Shown: positions 24,264 to 32,428, numbered from the stretch's first letter. The stretch is 35,401 nt of DNA from Erysipelotrichaceae bacterium (GCA_030525525.1 JAUNEN010000026.1:1-35401); one strand, 5' to 3'. Notes: generated from the sequence alone by a model not told the origin. A program made the numbers and translations.

Positions 24264-25148
24264 TCAGATATGAGCGAAAATCCATGTGCAGACATCAGCC
24301 ATGACTGTTCCGTTTTCTTTTTCATTCAGTGTCTCATGGCGCAAGCCCGGATACAGCTTTGAATCGATCTTTTCATATCCTGCCCTGCGGATTGTCTCAA
24401 TGCTTGATTCAAATCCCTCTTTACCGCCGATGCAGGGATCTTCCTCTCCTGCAAAGAAATAAACGGGAAGTGACGGCTTTGAGCATCTGTAAAGAGAAAC
24501 ATCATTCATCTGTACCATTCCGCTGAAAAGATCATAATACCCTCTGCATGTAAACGGGAAACCGCAGTCTTCATCGGCAATATAGCGGTCGACATTTTCT
24601 TCATTGACACTCAGCCAGTCAAGCGGTGTGCGCGGATTCTCGACAGCCTTTGAGAAGCCGCCGGTTGCCAGGGTGTCAAGCAGCTTTGAGTGCCCCTTCT
24701 TTCCTTTGAAACGTGATACCGTCCGCGCAATTGCCTTTCCTGCCCCGGCCGCAGAAACATATGCCGGCGCACCTGAAAGGATCAGTGCATCGATCATCGA
24801 ATCATATTTCTGGATAAAGCATCTGGCGATCATCGTACCCATCGAATGGCCAAAACAGACCAGAGGCACACCGGGGAATTCTTTGCGGGTGAGTGCAGCA
24901 ATGTCAACTGCCGAGCGGATCAGATTGTTCCAGCCGTCCTTTTCACCGAACCAGCCTCTGTCTTCACCCCTTGAAGTTTCACCGTGACCGGGCAGATCGT
25001 AAGTGACAACGCCGATTCCCTGCTCATTCAGATATTCAGCGAACGGTGCATAGCGCTCTTTGTGTTCCTGCATTCCGTGAATGATAAAAAGAGCCGCCTT
25101 GATGTCGGTTTCAGGTCTGAAAACCGTATATGCGAGATTTGTGCTCAT
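24264..25148 (-). CDS. Alpha/beta hydrolase (serine aminopeptidase S33 / lysophospholipase-like)
   Basis: 294 residues of the Hydrolase_4 type. Seen: oxyanion region FIIHGMQEHKERY (HGM-E), YDLPGHGETSRG, the nucleophile elbow GHSMGT (S102), an acid residue D237 in AGEEDPCIGG, and H271 in PGLRHETLNE, so the catalytic triad is complete. Such proteins are annotated as monoacylglycerol lipases or lysophospholipases; the substrate is not predictable. There is no signal peptide, so it is cytoplasmic. The SD (AGGAG) is about 12 bases before the ATG, a longer gap than usual. Divergent from tmcAL, 65 bases apart. Confidence 0.9.
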   Translation of the reverse strand: MSTNLAYTVFRPETDIKAALFIIHGMQEHKERYAPFAEYLNEQGIGVVTYDLPGHGETSRGEDRGWFGEKDGWNNLIRSAVDIAALTRKEFPGVPLVCFGHSMGTMIARCFIQKYDSMIDALILSGAPAYVSAAGAGKAIARTVSRFKGKKGHSKLLDTLATGGFSKAVENPRTPLDWLSVNEENVDRYIADEDCGFPFTCRGYYDLFSGMVQMNDVSLYRCSKPSLPVYFFAGEEDPCIGGKEGFESSIETIRRAGYEKIDSKLYPGLRHETLNEKENGTVMADVCTWIFAHI

Positions 25149-25213
25149 ATGATTTATAAACTCCTGTCTTTACAGAAAATATTGTATCATATGTCAGAGA
25201 AAAGGAACGAAAC

Positions 25214-26329
25214 ATGAAAGTCTGCGGAATCATAACTGAATACAACCCTCTTCATAACGGCCATCTTTACCACATTGAACAGGCCCGCAAGCAATCGGAA
25301 TGCGATGTGCTGATCGCTGTGATGTCAGGCAATTTTGTGCAGCGGGGAGAACCGGCCGTCATTGACAAATGGAAGCGGGCTGAAGCAGCAATCAGAAACG
25401 GCGTCGATGCGGTCATTGAACTGCCCTTTGTCTATGCAACACAAAGTGCATCCGTATTTGCCCATGGCGGCGTATCGATTCTTAAAAATGCAAAAGCAGA
25501 TTTCATCTGCTTCGGCAGCGAATGCGGCAATCTGGAAAACCTCATTGAGATTGCAGAGACTTCCGTCAATCCGGATCATCTGAGAGAAATGATGGACAGC
25601 GGCATGTCTTATCCGCGCGCATACAGCCTTCTGACGGGTTCCATGGCTCCCAATGATATTCTTGCCGTTTCCTATCTCAAAGAGATGCAGTCGACTGACA
25701 TCAAACCGCTCATTGTTGAAAGAACAAATGAATATCTTTCCGAGGAGCTCTCTGAGCTTGCCAGTGCCTATGCAATCCGTCTGGCACTGAAGCAAAAGCG
25801 CGATATCACCGGCACCACTCCGATGATGAGTGAACTGGCTGATTCTTTCTTATGCGACTGGGATCAGTATTATCCTTATCTCAGAACATTCCTTTTAATG
25901 ACGCCGCGGGAAACACTTCGTCAGTGTGCATTGATGAGTGAAGGAATCGAAGTGCATCTTAAGGAATGTGCTTCAAAGAGTTCAGACTGGAATGAATTTT
26001 TAAGAGAAGCGGTGACATACCGCTATACCGCATCCAGAATCAGAAGAACATGTCTCTATGCCCTGCTGCAGATCACACCGGAAGAAGTGAAAGCAGCTTC
26101 CGATACTGATCATCAGAGAATCCTTGCATTCAACGACAAAGGCCGCGCATGGCTGAAGGAAATGAAAAAGCAGGAAGTAAGTACACTCAGCCGCTTTGCA
26201 TTAATGAGTGAAGGAAGAAAGAATCTCGAATACCGGGCCGCTTTGCTTTATTCGTCAGTCATGGATGAAAAAAACAGACAGAAGCTGCTGAAAGATGAAA
26301 TCTCAGGTGCCCGTTATATTCATGAATAA
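25214..26329 (+). CDS. tmcAL: tRNA(Met) cytidine acetate ligase (TmcAL/YlbM)
   Basis: Forms N4-acetylcytidine at the wobble position of elongator tRNA-Met using acetate and ATP. 371 residues, slightly shorter than B. subtilis YlbM (about 415). The N-terminus GIITEYNPLHNGHLYHIEQAR carries the nucleotidyltransferase HxGH-type motif (H14-x-G-H17); VMSGNFVQRGEPAVIDKWKRAE and DAVIELPFVYATQSA are also characteristic. The C-terminal helical part is shorter than in Bacillus. In B. subtilis ylbM also neighbours the DUF177 gene and rpmF. Confidence 0.95.
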   Translation: MKVCGIITEYNPLHNGHLYHIEQARKQSECDVLIAVMSGNFVQRGEPAVIDKWKRAEAAIRNGVDAVIELPFVYATQSASVFAHGGVSILKNAKADFICFGSECGNLENLIEIAETSVNPDHLREMMDSGMSYPRAYSLLTGSMAPNDILAVSYLKEMQSTDIKPLIVERTNEYLSEELSELASAYAIRLALKQKRDITGTTPMMSELADSFLCDWDQYYPYLRTFLLMTPRETLRQCALMSEGIEVHLKECASKSSDWNEFLREAVTYRYTASRIRRTCLYALLQITPEEVKAASDTDHQRILAFNDKGRAWLKEMKKQEVSTLSRFALMSEGRKNLEYRAALLYSSVMDEKNRQKLLKDEISGARYIHE

Positions 26330-26333
26330 GCAT

Positions 26334-26376
26334 AAAAAAACTGTATCGGTTCTGATCTGACCGGTACAGTTTTCAT
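26334..26376. terminator. Bidirectional terminator between tmcAL and yebC
   Basis: ACTGTATCGGT (26340-26350) pairs with ACCGGTACAGT (26360-26370) around a 9-base loop with one mismatched pair. T runs follow on both strands (seven T on the minus strand, TTTTCATTTT on the plus). It lies between two converging genes. Confidence 0.85.
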
Positions 26377-26381
26377 TTTCC

Positions 26382-27110
26382 TTATTCGGGAATTCTTGCG
26401 TTTGTGTAGATCTTGTTGACGTCGTCAACTTCATTGAGCATATCCATCAGCTTATGGAATGCTTCAATGTCTTCCGGATCTGTGAGGTCGACATATTCAT
26501 TCGGCAGCATTGTAGCTTCGCATGTGTCAAACTCGACATTCGGAATGAGTTTTTCGATTGTTTCCTGTGCCTTTCCGAAATCCTGGAAACTTGTCTTGAC
26601 AGTCATTTCGCCGTCTTCAACAGTGACGTCCTGAACATCAACTTCTGCTTCCATCATCGCATCAAGCATCGCCTCTTCATCTTCATAAGGGAAAATGAAC
26701 AGACCGACATTTTCATAATTGAATGAAACAGCGCCGGCATTGGCCATCTTTGCACCGCGGCTCTTGTTGAAGGCTGTCTTGACGTTTGTCAGTGAACGGT
26801 TTGTGTTGTCAGTCAGACAGTCAACAATCAGTGTGCAGTTGCCAGGTCCGAAACCTTCATAACGTGCTTCATCATAGCTTTCATCGGAACCGCCCTTGGC
26901 TTTATCGATGGCTCTCTTGATGACATCAGCAGGAATCTGGTTTGATTTGGCCTCGGCGATCTTTCTCTTTAATGCGAGGTTCATATCCGGATCAGGAACA
27001 CCGCTCTTCGCTGCGATATACAGCTCTTTTCCAAATCTTGAGTACAGTTTGGATTTGATTGCCGCTGTCTTTGCCATGGAGGCAGCGCGTACTTCATGTG
27101 CTCTTCCCAT
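26382..27110 (-). CDS. YebC/PmpR/TACO1 family protein
   Basis: 242 residues from the ATG at 27110 (GGGAG 7 bases upstream; a longer frame from 27176 adds a leader absent in the family). The signature start MGRAHEVRAASMAKTAAIKSK is followed by YIAAKSGVPDPDMN, IDKAKGG, YEGFGPGNCTLIVDCLTDN and NRSLTNVKTAFNKSRG. Members act as transcription regulators or as ribosome-associated factors that ease translation of difficult proline stretches; which applies here is not visible. It has its own promoter and shares a terminator with tmcAL. Confidence 0.95.
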   Translation of the reverse strand: MGRAHEVRAASMAKTAAIKSKLYSRFGKELYIAAKSGVPDPDMNLALKRKIAEAKSNQIPADVIKRAIDKAKGGSDESYDEARYEGFGPGNCTLIVDCLTDNTNRSLTNVKTAFNKSRGAKMANAGAVSFNYENVGLFIFPYEDEEAMLDAMMEAEVDVQDVTVEDGEMTVKTSFQDFGKAQETIEKLIPNVEFDTCEATMLPNEYVDLTDPEDIEAFHKLMDMLNEVDDVNKIYTNARIPE

Positions 27111-27144
27111 TGAGATACTCCCTTCAGTAAATTTTAACGCAACT

Positions 27145-27173
27145 ATTATAGCAAAGACTTCTCTTCTTGTGAA
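27145..27173 (-). promoter_or_regulatory. Promoter of the yebC-family gene
   Basis: -35 TTCACA (27168-27173) and perfect -10 TATAAT (27145-27150), minus strand, 17-base spacer. Confidence 0.8.
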
Positions 27174-27292
27174 CATATTAAACTCTTTTGCGCATGCATG
27201 GTATCCTGTGCATGTTCACATATTGTTCATATTAAAACCACACAGAACACATTCAGCTCTTCTATTCTTTTAAGCGTCAGGAGGAAACTGAT

Positions 27293-27679
27293 ATGAAGAA
27301 ATTATTCCTGGCGGCGCTTGTGCTGCTTTGTGCGGGATGCACGGTGAATGCGGAAAACTCCGCAGTGACATATACGGCTACGGTCATTGAAAACTCGGAA
27401 GAAGGAGCAGTTCTTGAACTTGATGAAACAGAAGAAACTGAAGAGACCATGGATGAGGATTCATCTGAAGATGATGAGTTTGATTGTCACGACGGAAAAC
27501 TCTGTATCGGAAGCGATCAGGAAGTATTGCTCTTCAATGATGAAAGAATGATTGATTTCAAGGATCTTGAGAAAGACCAGAAGGTTTCTGTCACCTTCAG
27601 CCGCAGAAAGGCAGTGATTCATGTCATTGACTCAGAAGCTGATTTCAGTGAACACGATATGAAAGGAACCGGAAAGTAA
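27293..27679 (+). CDS. Small acidic lipoprotein of unknown function
   Basis: 128 residues with a lipoprotein signal (MKKLFLAALVLLCAGC; lipobox CAGC, lipidated C16). The mature protein has a possible beta segment TYTATVIENSEEGAVLEL, a very acidic linker (about 42-64, nearly all D, E, S, T), a C65-x5-C71 pair that could form a disulfide, and a C-terminal beta-rich part (VSVTFSRRKAVIHVID). The split ATVIE..GAVLEL / KVSVTF pattern is reminiscent of the OB-like DUF3221 lipoproteins, but the match is weak. AGGAGG lies 8 bases before the ATG. No clear promoter or terminator; the next gene is 88 bases downstream. Confidence 0.8.
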   Translation: MKKLFLAALVLLCAGCTVNAENSAVTYTATVIENSEEGAVLELDETEETEETMDEDSSEDDEFDCHDGKLCIGSDQEVLLFNDERMIDFKDLEKDQKVSVTFSRRKAVIHVIDSEADFSEHDMKGTGK

Positions 27680-27708
27680 GAAAAGTCTGTCGTGTAAAAA
27701 TCGATGTA

Positions 27709-27736
27709 TTGATGCGCAAAAGGTCATGCATATGTT
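27709..27736 (+). promoter_or_regulatory. Possible weak promoter of the metallophosphoesterase gene
   Basis: -35 TTGATG (27709-27714) and -10 TATGTT (27731-27736), 16-base spacer, in the gap before the start at 27768. Both boxes match only partly. Confidence 0.35.
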
Positions 27737-27767
27737 AAAATATTTATGATTTTTTCGAGGATATATC

Positions 27768-28502
27768 ATGTCAACCTATGTAATCAGTGATCTGCATGGC
27801 TGCAAAGAAGAATTCGATGCCATGCTGAATTTAATTGAATTCAATGAATATGATGATATGTGGATCGTCGGCGATGTCTGTGACAGAGGAAAGTATTCCA
27901 TTCCACTTCTGCGTGAAATCATGGCACACGACAATATGCATCTGATTTTCGGCAACCATGATGTCTGGCTTGCACGCTACTGCCAGGAGCTGATTGACGC
28001 AAAGAAAGATAACAATTCCATCGATATGACCGATGATCTGATGTGCTGGCTGCATTATAACGGCGGATATTCAACCATGGATCAGTTCATGGATCTTGAT
28101 TTCCCCGAATGCTATGACATCAAGCTGTTTCTGGAGGACAAGCTGCTGTACAAATATCTGAAGATCAACGGCAGAAAATTCCTTCTGGTTCATGCGGGGC
28201 TGACCGAAGAGTATACGGGCTCCAACATGAGGATGTCCCAGGTACCTGAGCAGATTCTTGTCTGGGCACATATCGGTATCGATGACAATCCGGTTCAGGA
28301 TGCGACATTGATTGTCGGCCATTCACCGACTTTCCTGTACGGTCCTGAGTATGAAGGAAAGATCATCCACGGAAAGGATGATACCATTCTTCACATCGAC
28401 TGCGGCTGCGTGTTCGGCAGAGCGCTCGGCTGTATCCGACTTGATGATATGAAAGAATTCTATATTCCTTCCACCTACCCGATCCCGGGCAGACGCCATT
28501 AA
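27768..28502 (+). CDS. PPP-type metallophosphoesterase (serine/threonine protein phosphatase-like)
   Basis: 244 residues with the full dimetal signature: D8-x-H10 in ISDLHG, GDVCDRG (35-41), GNHD (62-65), a later His in LLVHAGL, and GHSPT. This is the bacterial/phage-lambda phosphatase branch of the PPP superfamily, which removes phosphate from proteins or from small molecules. There is no signal peptide, so it is cytoplasmic. The cysteines in HIDCGCVFG near the end match the lambda-type family ending. The physiological substrate is unknown; no kinase gene is adjacent. Followed by a clear terminator. Confidence 0.92.
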   Translation: MSTYVISDLHGCKEEFDAMLNLIEFNEYDDMWIVGDVCDRGKYSIPLLREIMAHDNMHLIFGNHDVWLARYCQELIDAKKDNNSIDMTDDLMCWLHYNGGYSTMDQFMDLDFPECYDIKLFLEDKLLYKYLKINGRKFLLVHAGLTEEYTGSNMRMSQVPEQILVWAHIGIDDNPVQDATLIVGHSPTFLYGPEYEGKIIHGKDDTILHIDCGCVFGRALGCIRLDDMKEFYIPSTYPIPGRRH

Positions 28503-28511
28503 TCAGCACTG

Positions 28512-28538
28512 AAACCGACATAACCTGTCGGTTTTTTT
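28512..28538 (+). terminator. Rho-independent terminator of the metallophosphoesterase gene
   Basis: AAACCGACA-TAACC-TGTCGGTTT followed by a T run. Confidence 0.93.
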
Positions 28539-28552
28539 ATGTTGTGCGCATC

Positions 28553-28581
28553 AAAAAAGACTGCCGTTTTTCACGGCAGTC
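28553..28581 (-). terminator. Rho-independent terminator of ptsI
   Basis: Minus strand GACTGCCG-TGAAAAA-CGGCAGTC followed by six T; 17 bases after the ptsI stop and convergent with the preceding terminator. Confidence 0.93.
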
Positions 28582-28598
28582 CTGTCGGAATCTTCTGA

Positions 28599-30302
28599 TT
28601 ATTTCAGTGTTTCAGCGCAGAGAGCGGAAACATCTTCCATGGTGTCGCACTCGATTGCCTTATCAGCAAGAGCCTTCATTTCCTCATAGGAGAGACCGTT
28701 GATGATCTGTCTTGCCTTGAGGATGGAAGTTGCGGACATGGAGAATTCATCAAGTCCGAGACCCAGCAGCAGCGGAGCAGCTGTTTCGTCACCGGCCATC
28801 TCACCGCACATACCGCACCACTTGCCATTCTTGTGAGCGCCATCGATTGTCATCTTGACAAGGCGGAGAATGGACGGGTTCAGCGGCTGATACAGATAGG
28901 AGACAGGCTGGCTCATACGGTCAGCAGCCATGGAGTACTGAATCAGGTCGTTTGTACCGATTGAGAAGAAGTCTGCATACTTGGAGAGCTTGTCAGCGAG
29001 AACTGCTGCAGCCGGGATTTCGATCATGCAGCCGACTTCAACGTCGTCACCGACCTTGACGCCTTCAGCGATCAGTTCAGCACGTGCTTCTTCGTAGCAT
29101 GCCTTTGCATCCTTGAATTCCTGAACAGTTGCGATCATCGGGAACATGATGCAGAGTTTTCCGTAAGCGGAAGCTCTGAGCAGAGCTCTCAGCTGGGTGC
29201 GGAAGATGTCCTTGCGCATTAAGCAGAAACGGACAGCACGAACGCCGAGGAACGGGTTCATTTCTTCTTCGAATTCATAGTACTTCAGCTTCTTGTCGCC
29301 GCCGATGTCGAGTGTACGGATGACAACCGGCTTGCCGTTCATTGTTTCAAGAACTGCCTTGTAAGCTTCATACTGTGTATCTTCATCGGGCCAGTCTTCG
29401 CTCTTCATGTAGAGGAATTCTGTACGGAAGAGACCTACGCCTTCGCCGCCGTTTTCAACAACGCCTTCAGCATCCTTCGGGGAACCGATGTTGCCGACTA
29501 AGAGAACTTTGTGTCCGTCTGTGGAGATGGACGGCTGATCCTTGAGAGCCTTGAGAGCTTCTTTCTGAGCCTTGAATTCTTCTGCCTTCTTTGTATATTC
29601 AGCAACCTGCTCAGCTGTCGGGTTCAGAATAACTTCGCCGCTGATTGCGTCGAGGATGACTTCATCGCCTTCTTTTGCTGCATCAAGAATTCCTGTAACA
29701 CCGACAACTGCCGGGATTTCCAGGGAACGAGCCATGATTGCACTGTGGCTTGTACGGCCGCCGATTTCGGTAGCGAAGCCTTTTGCGAATTCCTTGTTCA
29801 GGGAACCTGTATCGGAAGGTGTCAGGTCCTTGGCAACGATGACAACCGGTGTGTCGATTGTAGCCAGGTTCGGGATGACCTTACCGCAGAGGTTGCACTT
29901 TAAGCGGAAAGTAACGTCCTTGATGTCGGCAGCTCTTTCTCTCATATAAGCATCTTCCATGGACTCGAAGATTGTGACCATCATATTGGCAACCTGCTCA
30001 GTTGCATATTCAGCATTCACCTTGTCATTCTTGATCATGTCTTCGATCTGGGAACGAAGTTCAGGATCGTTTGCCATCATCAGATGCGCATCAAAGACTG
30101 CGAGTTCTTCAGCAGCCAGAGACTTGGAAGCGACTTCCTTGATTTTTTCAATGTCAGCTACTGTTTTAACAAAAGCAGCATCCAGTTTTGCGAGTTCTTC
30201 TTCCGGCTCGGATGTCTTCATGACAATGTCCAGAACCGGCTGTTCAAGCTTGTAGACCTTTGCAACAGCAATACCCTGTGAAGCAGCAATACCTTTCAGC
30301 AT
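28599..30302 (-). CDS. ptsI: PTS Enzyme I (phosphoenolpyruvate-protein phosphotransferase)
   Basis: Transfers phosphate from PEP to HPr at the head of the PTS. 567 residues, normal length. N-terminal swivel domain with the active-site His in GGRTSHSAIMARS (H186); HPr-binding helical domain (about 30-140); C-terminal TIM barrel with GGEGVGLFRTEFLYM, IRTLDIGGDKKL, NPFLGVRAVRFCL, MFPMIATVQE, GCMIEIPAAA, FFSIGTNDLIQYSMAADR and the catalytic Cys in KWCGMCGEMAGD. GAGGAGG lies 10 bases before the ATG. ptsH usually precedes ptsI in Bacillota; no HPr gene is present in this window. Confidence 0.97.
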   Translation of the reverse strand: MLKGIAASQGIAVAKVYKLEQPVLDIVMKTSEPEEELAKLDAAFVKTVADIEKIKEVASKSLAAEELAVFDAHLMMANDPELRSQIEDMIKNDKVNAEYATEQVANMMVTIFESMEDAYMRERAADIKDVTFRLKCNLCGKVIPNLATIDTPVVIVAKDLTPSDTGSLNKEFAKGFATEIGGRTSHSAIMARSLEIPAVVGVTGILDAAKEGDEVILDAISGEVILNPTAEQVAEYTKKAEEFKAQKEALKALKDQPSISTDGHKVLLVGNIGSPKDAEGVVENGGEGVGLFRTEFLYMKSEDWPDEDTQYEAYKAVLETMNGKPVVIRTLDIGGDKKLKYYEFEEEMNPFLGVRAVRFCLMRKDIFRTQLRALLRASAYGKLCIMFPMIATVQEFKDAKACYEEARAELIAEGVKVGDDVEVGCMIEIPAAAVLADKLSKYADFFSIGTNDLIQYSMAADRMSQPVSYLYQPLNPSILRLVKMTIDGAHKNGKWCGMCGEMAGDETAAPLLLGLGLDEFSMSATSILKARQIINGLSYEEMKALADKAIECDTMEDVSALCAETLK

Positions 30303-30352
30303 TCTAATATATCCTCCTCACTGCATTCTTCACCAATGTCCAGCTTCATTTC

Positions 30353-30366
30353 TGTAAGCGCTTACG
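30353..30366. promoter_or_regulatory. cre-like CcpA site upstream of ptsI
   Basis: TGTAAGCGCTTACG matches the catabolite-responsive element consensus TGWNANCGNTNWCA at every position but the last, and is almost perfectly palindromic. It lies about 50 bases upstream of the ptsI start. The remaining gap up to 30600 shows only a weak promoter-like pair on the minus strand (TTTACC, 17-base spacer, TAAGAT near 30510-30540) and no ORF. Confidence 0.65.
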
Positions 30367-30600
30367 AGGCTGAGTCTGAGTGATAACAAACCGCGCATAT
30401 GCCTGAAAGGCAAATGAGTCATACAAGCCGATGCGTATGTATTACCCGTCAATGATCAGTTTTGAATCAGCCCAATTCACACTTAATATGCAGGACACTT
30501 TGTGAAATAATCTTATCACATTCGTACAAAACGGTAAACATCTCTTCACCCGCACTGCCCCTGCCTTTTCTGAATTTTCGCTGAACATCACGGTAAATCT

Positions 30601-30930
30601 TCAGTTCAGATCAATCGAATGCAGGAATTCATCAAGGGCCTTGCGCTTCAGGCGGTAATAGCTGCTTGTTGCATAATAATTCAGATACCAGTATTTGTCG
30701 GATTTCTTCAGATAATCGTTTGTCAATATCCGGATACTCTCCTGTGAACAGTCTCTGAGTGCCCTTTCCAGAAACCATTTCATTTCATAGTCATCCTTGA
30801 GGATTTCATGCTGATACTTCGAGCCGCTGTGCTCGGTGATTTCAATCCGGCGCAAGGATCTCTGATATGCATCGCCGATCTCTTTGACGATGCTGCGCTT
30901 CTGCTGATATGTCATTTCATTCAGATTCAT
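30601..30930 (-). CDS. Small protein resembling MG284/MPN403 family, HTH-like
   Basis: 109 residues, charged and helical, with no membrane segment. The C-terminal stretch SDKYWYLNYYATSSYYRLKRKALDEFLHS resembles the sigma-region-4/ArpU-like helix-turn-helix pattern (aromatic residues, then S-x-YYRLKRKA). I associate this with the MG284/MPN403 proteins of Mollicutes and Erysipelotrichia, whose role is unknown; the assignment is from memory and not firm. GGAGG lies 7 bases before the ATG. It reads toward ptsI and is divergent from the CPBP-like gene. No terminator is seen after it, so some read-through to ptsI is possible. Confidence 0.7.
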   Translation of the reverse strand: MNLNEMTYQQKRSIVKEIGDAYQRSLRRIEITEHSGSKYQHEILKDDYEMKWFLERALRDCSQESIRILTNDYLKKSDKYWYLNYYATSSYYRLKRKALDEFLHSIDLN

Positions 30931-30974
30931 AACATAACCTCCGGACTCAACATATCACTGCTTTTAAAAGCTTC

Positions 30975-30993
30975 TGTTACAAAAACCGTAACA
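30975..30993. repeat. Inverted repeat TGTTAC-N7-GTAACA in a divergent promoter region
   Basis: A perfect 6-bp inverted repeat with a 7-base spacer, between the HTH-like gene (starts 30930) and the CPBP-like gene (starts 31073). The shape is that of a dimeric repressor operator. A second palindrome, CTTTTAAAAG, lies at 30961-30970. Confidence 0.5.
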
Positions 30994-31072
30994 CCCCGGG
31001 ATTTTTCAGTTTGTGTGCATTCAGCTGTCTATGATAAGATAAAAAAGCTATCTGTTTCATTTGGAGTAATTT

Positions 31073-31732
31073 ATGTCAAACAAGACAGTTTCAACCCTGT
31101 CGGGTAAACATATACTGATATCAGTGTTTCTGATCATCCTGATCAGACCTCTGTCATATGCCGTCAACATGCTGACAACCGATTACTGGATTGCATTGAT
31201 GGCAAGTGTGAATCTATGCTCTTCGGCACTGATCGCCTACAACTGGCCGCTGATTGAGCGCCATACCGAGCGCTCCCGCAATATGATCGGGGATTCGCTG
31301 CTGTTTACGGGAATCGGCATCGTTCTGATCACTGCCCTGACCTGGTTTGCAGGCTCTTTCCTGAAAGCGGAACTTCTGCTTCCCTCAGGCCAGCTGCTGA
31401 TCGGTGTCGGATATGCAAGACCGGGCATGATGATCGCCTTCTCCATCATGGAGGCGTGCATGATCAACATCGGATTCAAAAATCTGACCGATCATATGGA
31501 TGTGCGGAACAAAGAGCTGCAGGCAATCCTGATCTCGGCAATCATATTCGGCTTATTCACAACGATCGTATTCACAACATGGGATCTGATGGTTCTTGTA
31601 CGGACCCTTCCCTATTGGCTGCTGCTGACGGCAGTTCTCTCCTATCTTTACAATCAGTGCCATTCGATCATTCCGGGCATCGTATCCTTCACGATCGTCA
31701 ATCTGGCAGTCATGATTATGGCAATCATCTGA
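31073..31732 (+). CDS. Multi-pass membrane protein, CPBP/Abi-like with degenerate active site
   Basis: 219 residues with about seven hydrophobic segments. The second half follows the CPBP (CAAX protease/bacteriocin-processing, Abi) layout: a helix with IMEACMINIGFKN where the family has EExxxR, then IFGLFTT, and a last segment SYLYNQCHSIIPGIVSFTIVNLAV resembling the family's final motif. The catalytic residues do not match: EExxxR reads MEACMIN and the final H-x3-N His is Phe/Thr. If it belongs to this family it is probably not a protease. It could instead be an unrelated membrane protein. A TATGAT/TAAGAT-like -10 lies about 45 bases upstream. It ends with its own terminator. Confidence 0.75.
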   Translation: MSNKTVSTLSGKHILISVFLIILIRPLSYAVNMLTTDYWIALMASVNLCSSALIAYNWPLIERHTERSRNMIGDSLLFTGIGIVLITALTWFAGSFLKAELLLPSGQLLIGVGYARPGMMIAFSIMEACMINIGFKNLTDHMDVRNKELQAILISAIIFGLFTTIVFTTWDLMVLVRTLPYWLLLTAVLSYLYNQCHSIIPGIVSFTIVNLAVMIMAII

Positions 31733-31756
31733 ACAGGCTTCACAGCCTGTTTTCAT
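31732..31756 (+). terminator. Rho-independent terminator of the CPBP-like gene
   Basis: AACAGGCT-TCAC-AGCCTGTT then TTCATTTT, starting right at the stop codon. Confidence 0.85.
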
Positions 31757-31767
31757 TTTCAGGCACC

Positions 31768-31796
31768 AAAAAAGGGAAGCACTGCTGCTTCCCTTT
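31768..31796 (-). terminator. Rho-independent terminator of hpf
   Basis: Minus strand AAAGGGAAGCA-GCAG-TGCTTCCCTTT followed by more T (six in total); 13 bases after the hpf stop. Confidence 0.92.
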
Positions 31797-31809
31797 GGCT
31801 CACATCAGG

Positions 31810-32349
31810 TCAGTCTTCCTGCTCAACCTCAATCAGACCGTAGCCTTCGGAACTTCTTCTGTAAACAACAGAAATTCTGCCGCTTTCCTCATCGGTATAG
31901 ATGTAGAAGTTATGTCCCGACAGTTCCATCTGCATGATCGCATCATCAAGTGTCAGCTCATCTGCCGTGACTGTCTTTGTTCTGACCGGAATATCATATT
32001 CGGCCCTTTCAACCTGCTCAGCTTCGTCAATGAATGCTTTTGCGAGATGTTCACGATGCTTTTTGGATAGTCTTGTTTTCTGCCTGCGGATCTGGTCCTC
32101 AAGCTTGTCGATTGCGGCATCAAGAGCGGCATAGAAATCGTCTTCGACGACCTCCGCTCTCAGGATTCCTACTTTGGTGGGAATGGTCACCTCTACTTTC
32201 TCTGAATCCGGATAAACACGAGCGACAACTCTTGCGATCGTGTCGGGATTGATCAGAAGATACTTGTCCAGGTTGGACAGCTTCAGTTCAATTCTCTCCC
32301 TCATCGTGTCCGAGATTTCAACATTTTTTCCTACAATTTCAAACCGCAT
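31810..32349 (-). CDS. hpf: Long-form ribosome hibernation promoting factor (HPF)
   Basis: Dimerises 70S ribosomes into inactive 100S particles in stationary phase or stress. 179 residues: an N-terminal S30AE domain (1-100; start MRFEIVGKNVEISDTMRERI, and DDFYAALDAAIDKLEDQIRRQK), a linker, and the C-terminal dimerisation domain (about 125-179; KTVTADELTLDDAIMQMEL, GHNFYIYTDEESGRISVVYRR). The C-terminal extension makes it the long form usual in Bacillota. GGAGG lies 6 bases before the ATG. No clear sigma-A promoter is visible; an inverted repeat at 32429-32468 lies in its upstream region. Confidence 0.96.
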   Translation of the reverse strand: MRFEIVGKNVEISDTMRERIELKLSNLDKYLLINPDTIARVVARVYPDSEKVEVTIPTKVGILRAEVVEDDFYAALDAAIDKLEDQIRRQKTRLSKKHREHLAKAFIDEAEQVERAEYDIPVRTKTVTADELTLDDAIMQMELSGHNFYIYTDEESGRISVVYRRSSEGYGLIEVEQED

Positions 32350-32428
32350 ATTCTGCCTCCATTTCTACTGCATATTGCGGCAAACGGAAAGAAACCTTTC
32401 CGGGTTATTCAATGATTTTTTGGTACTG

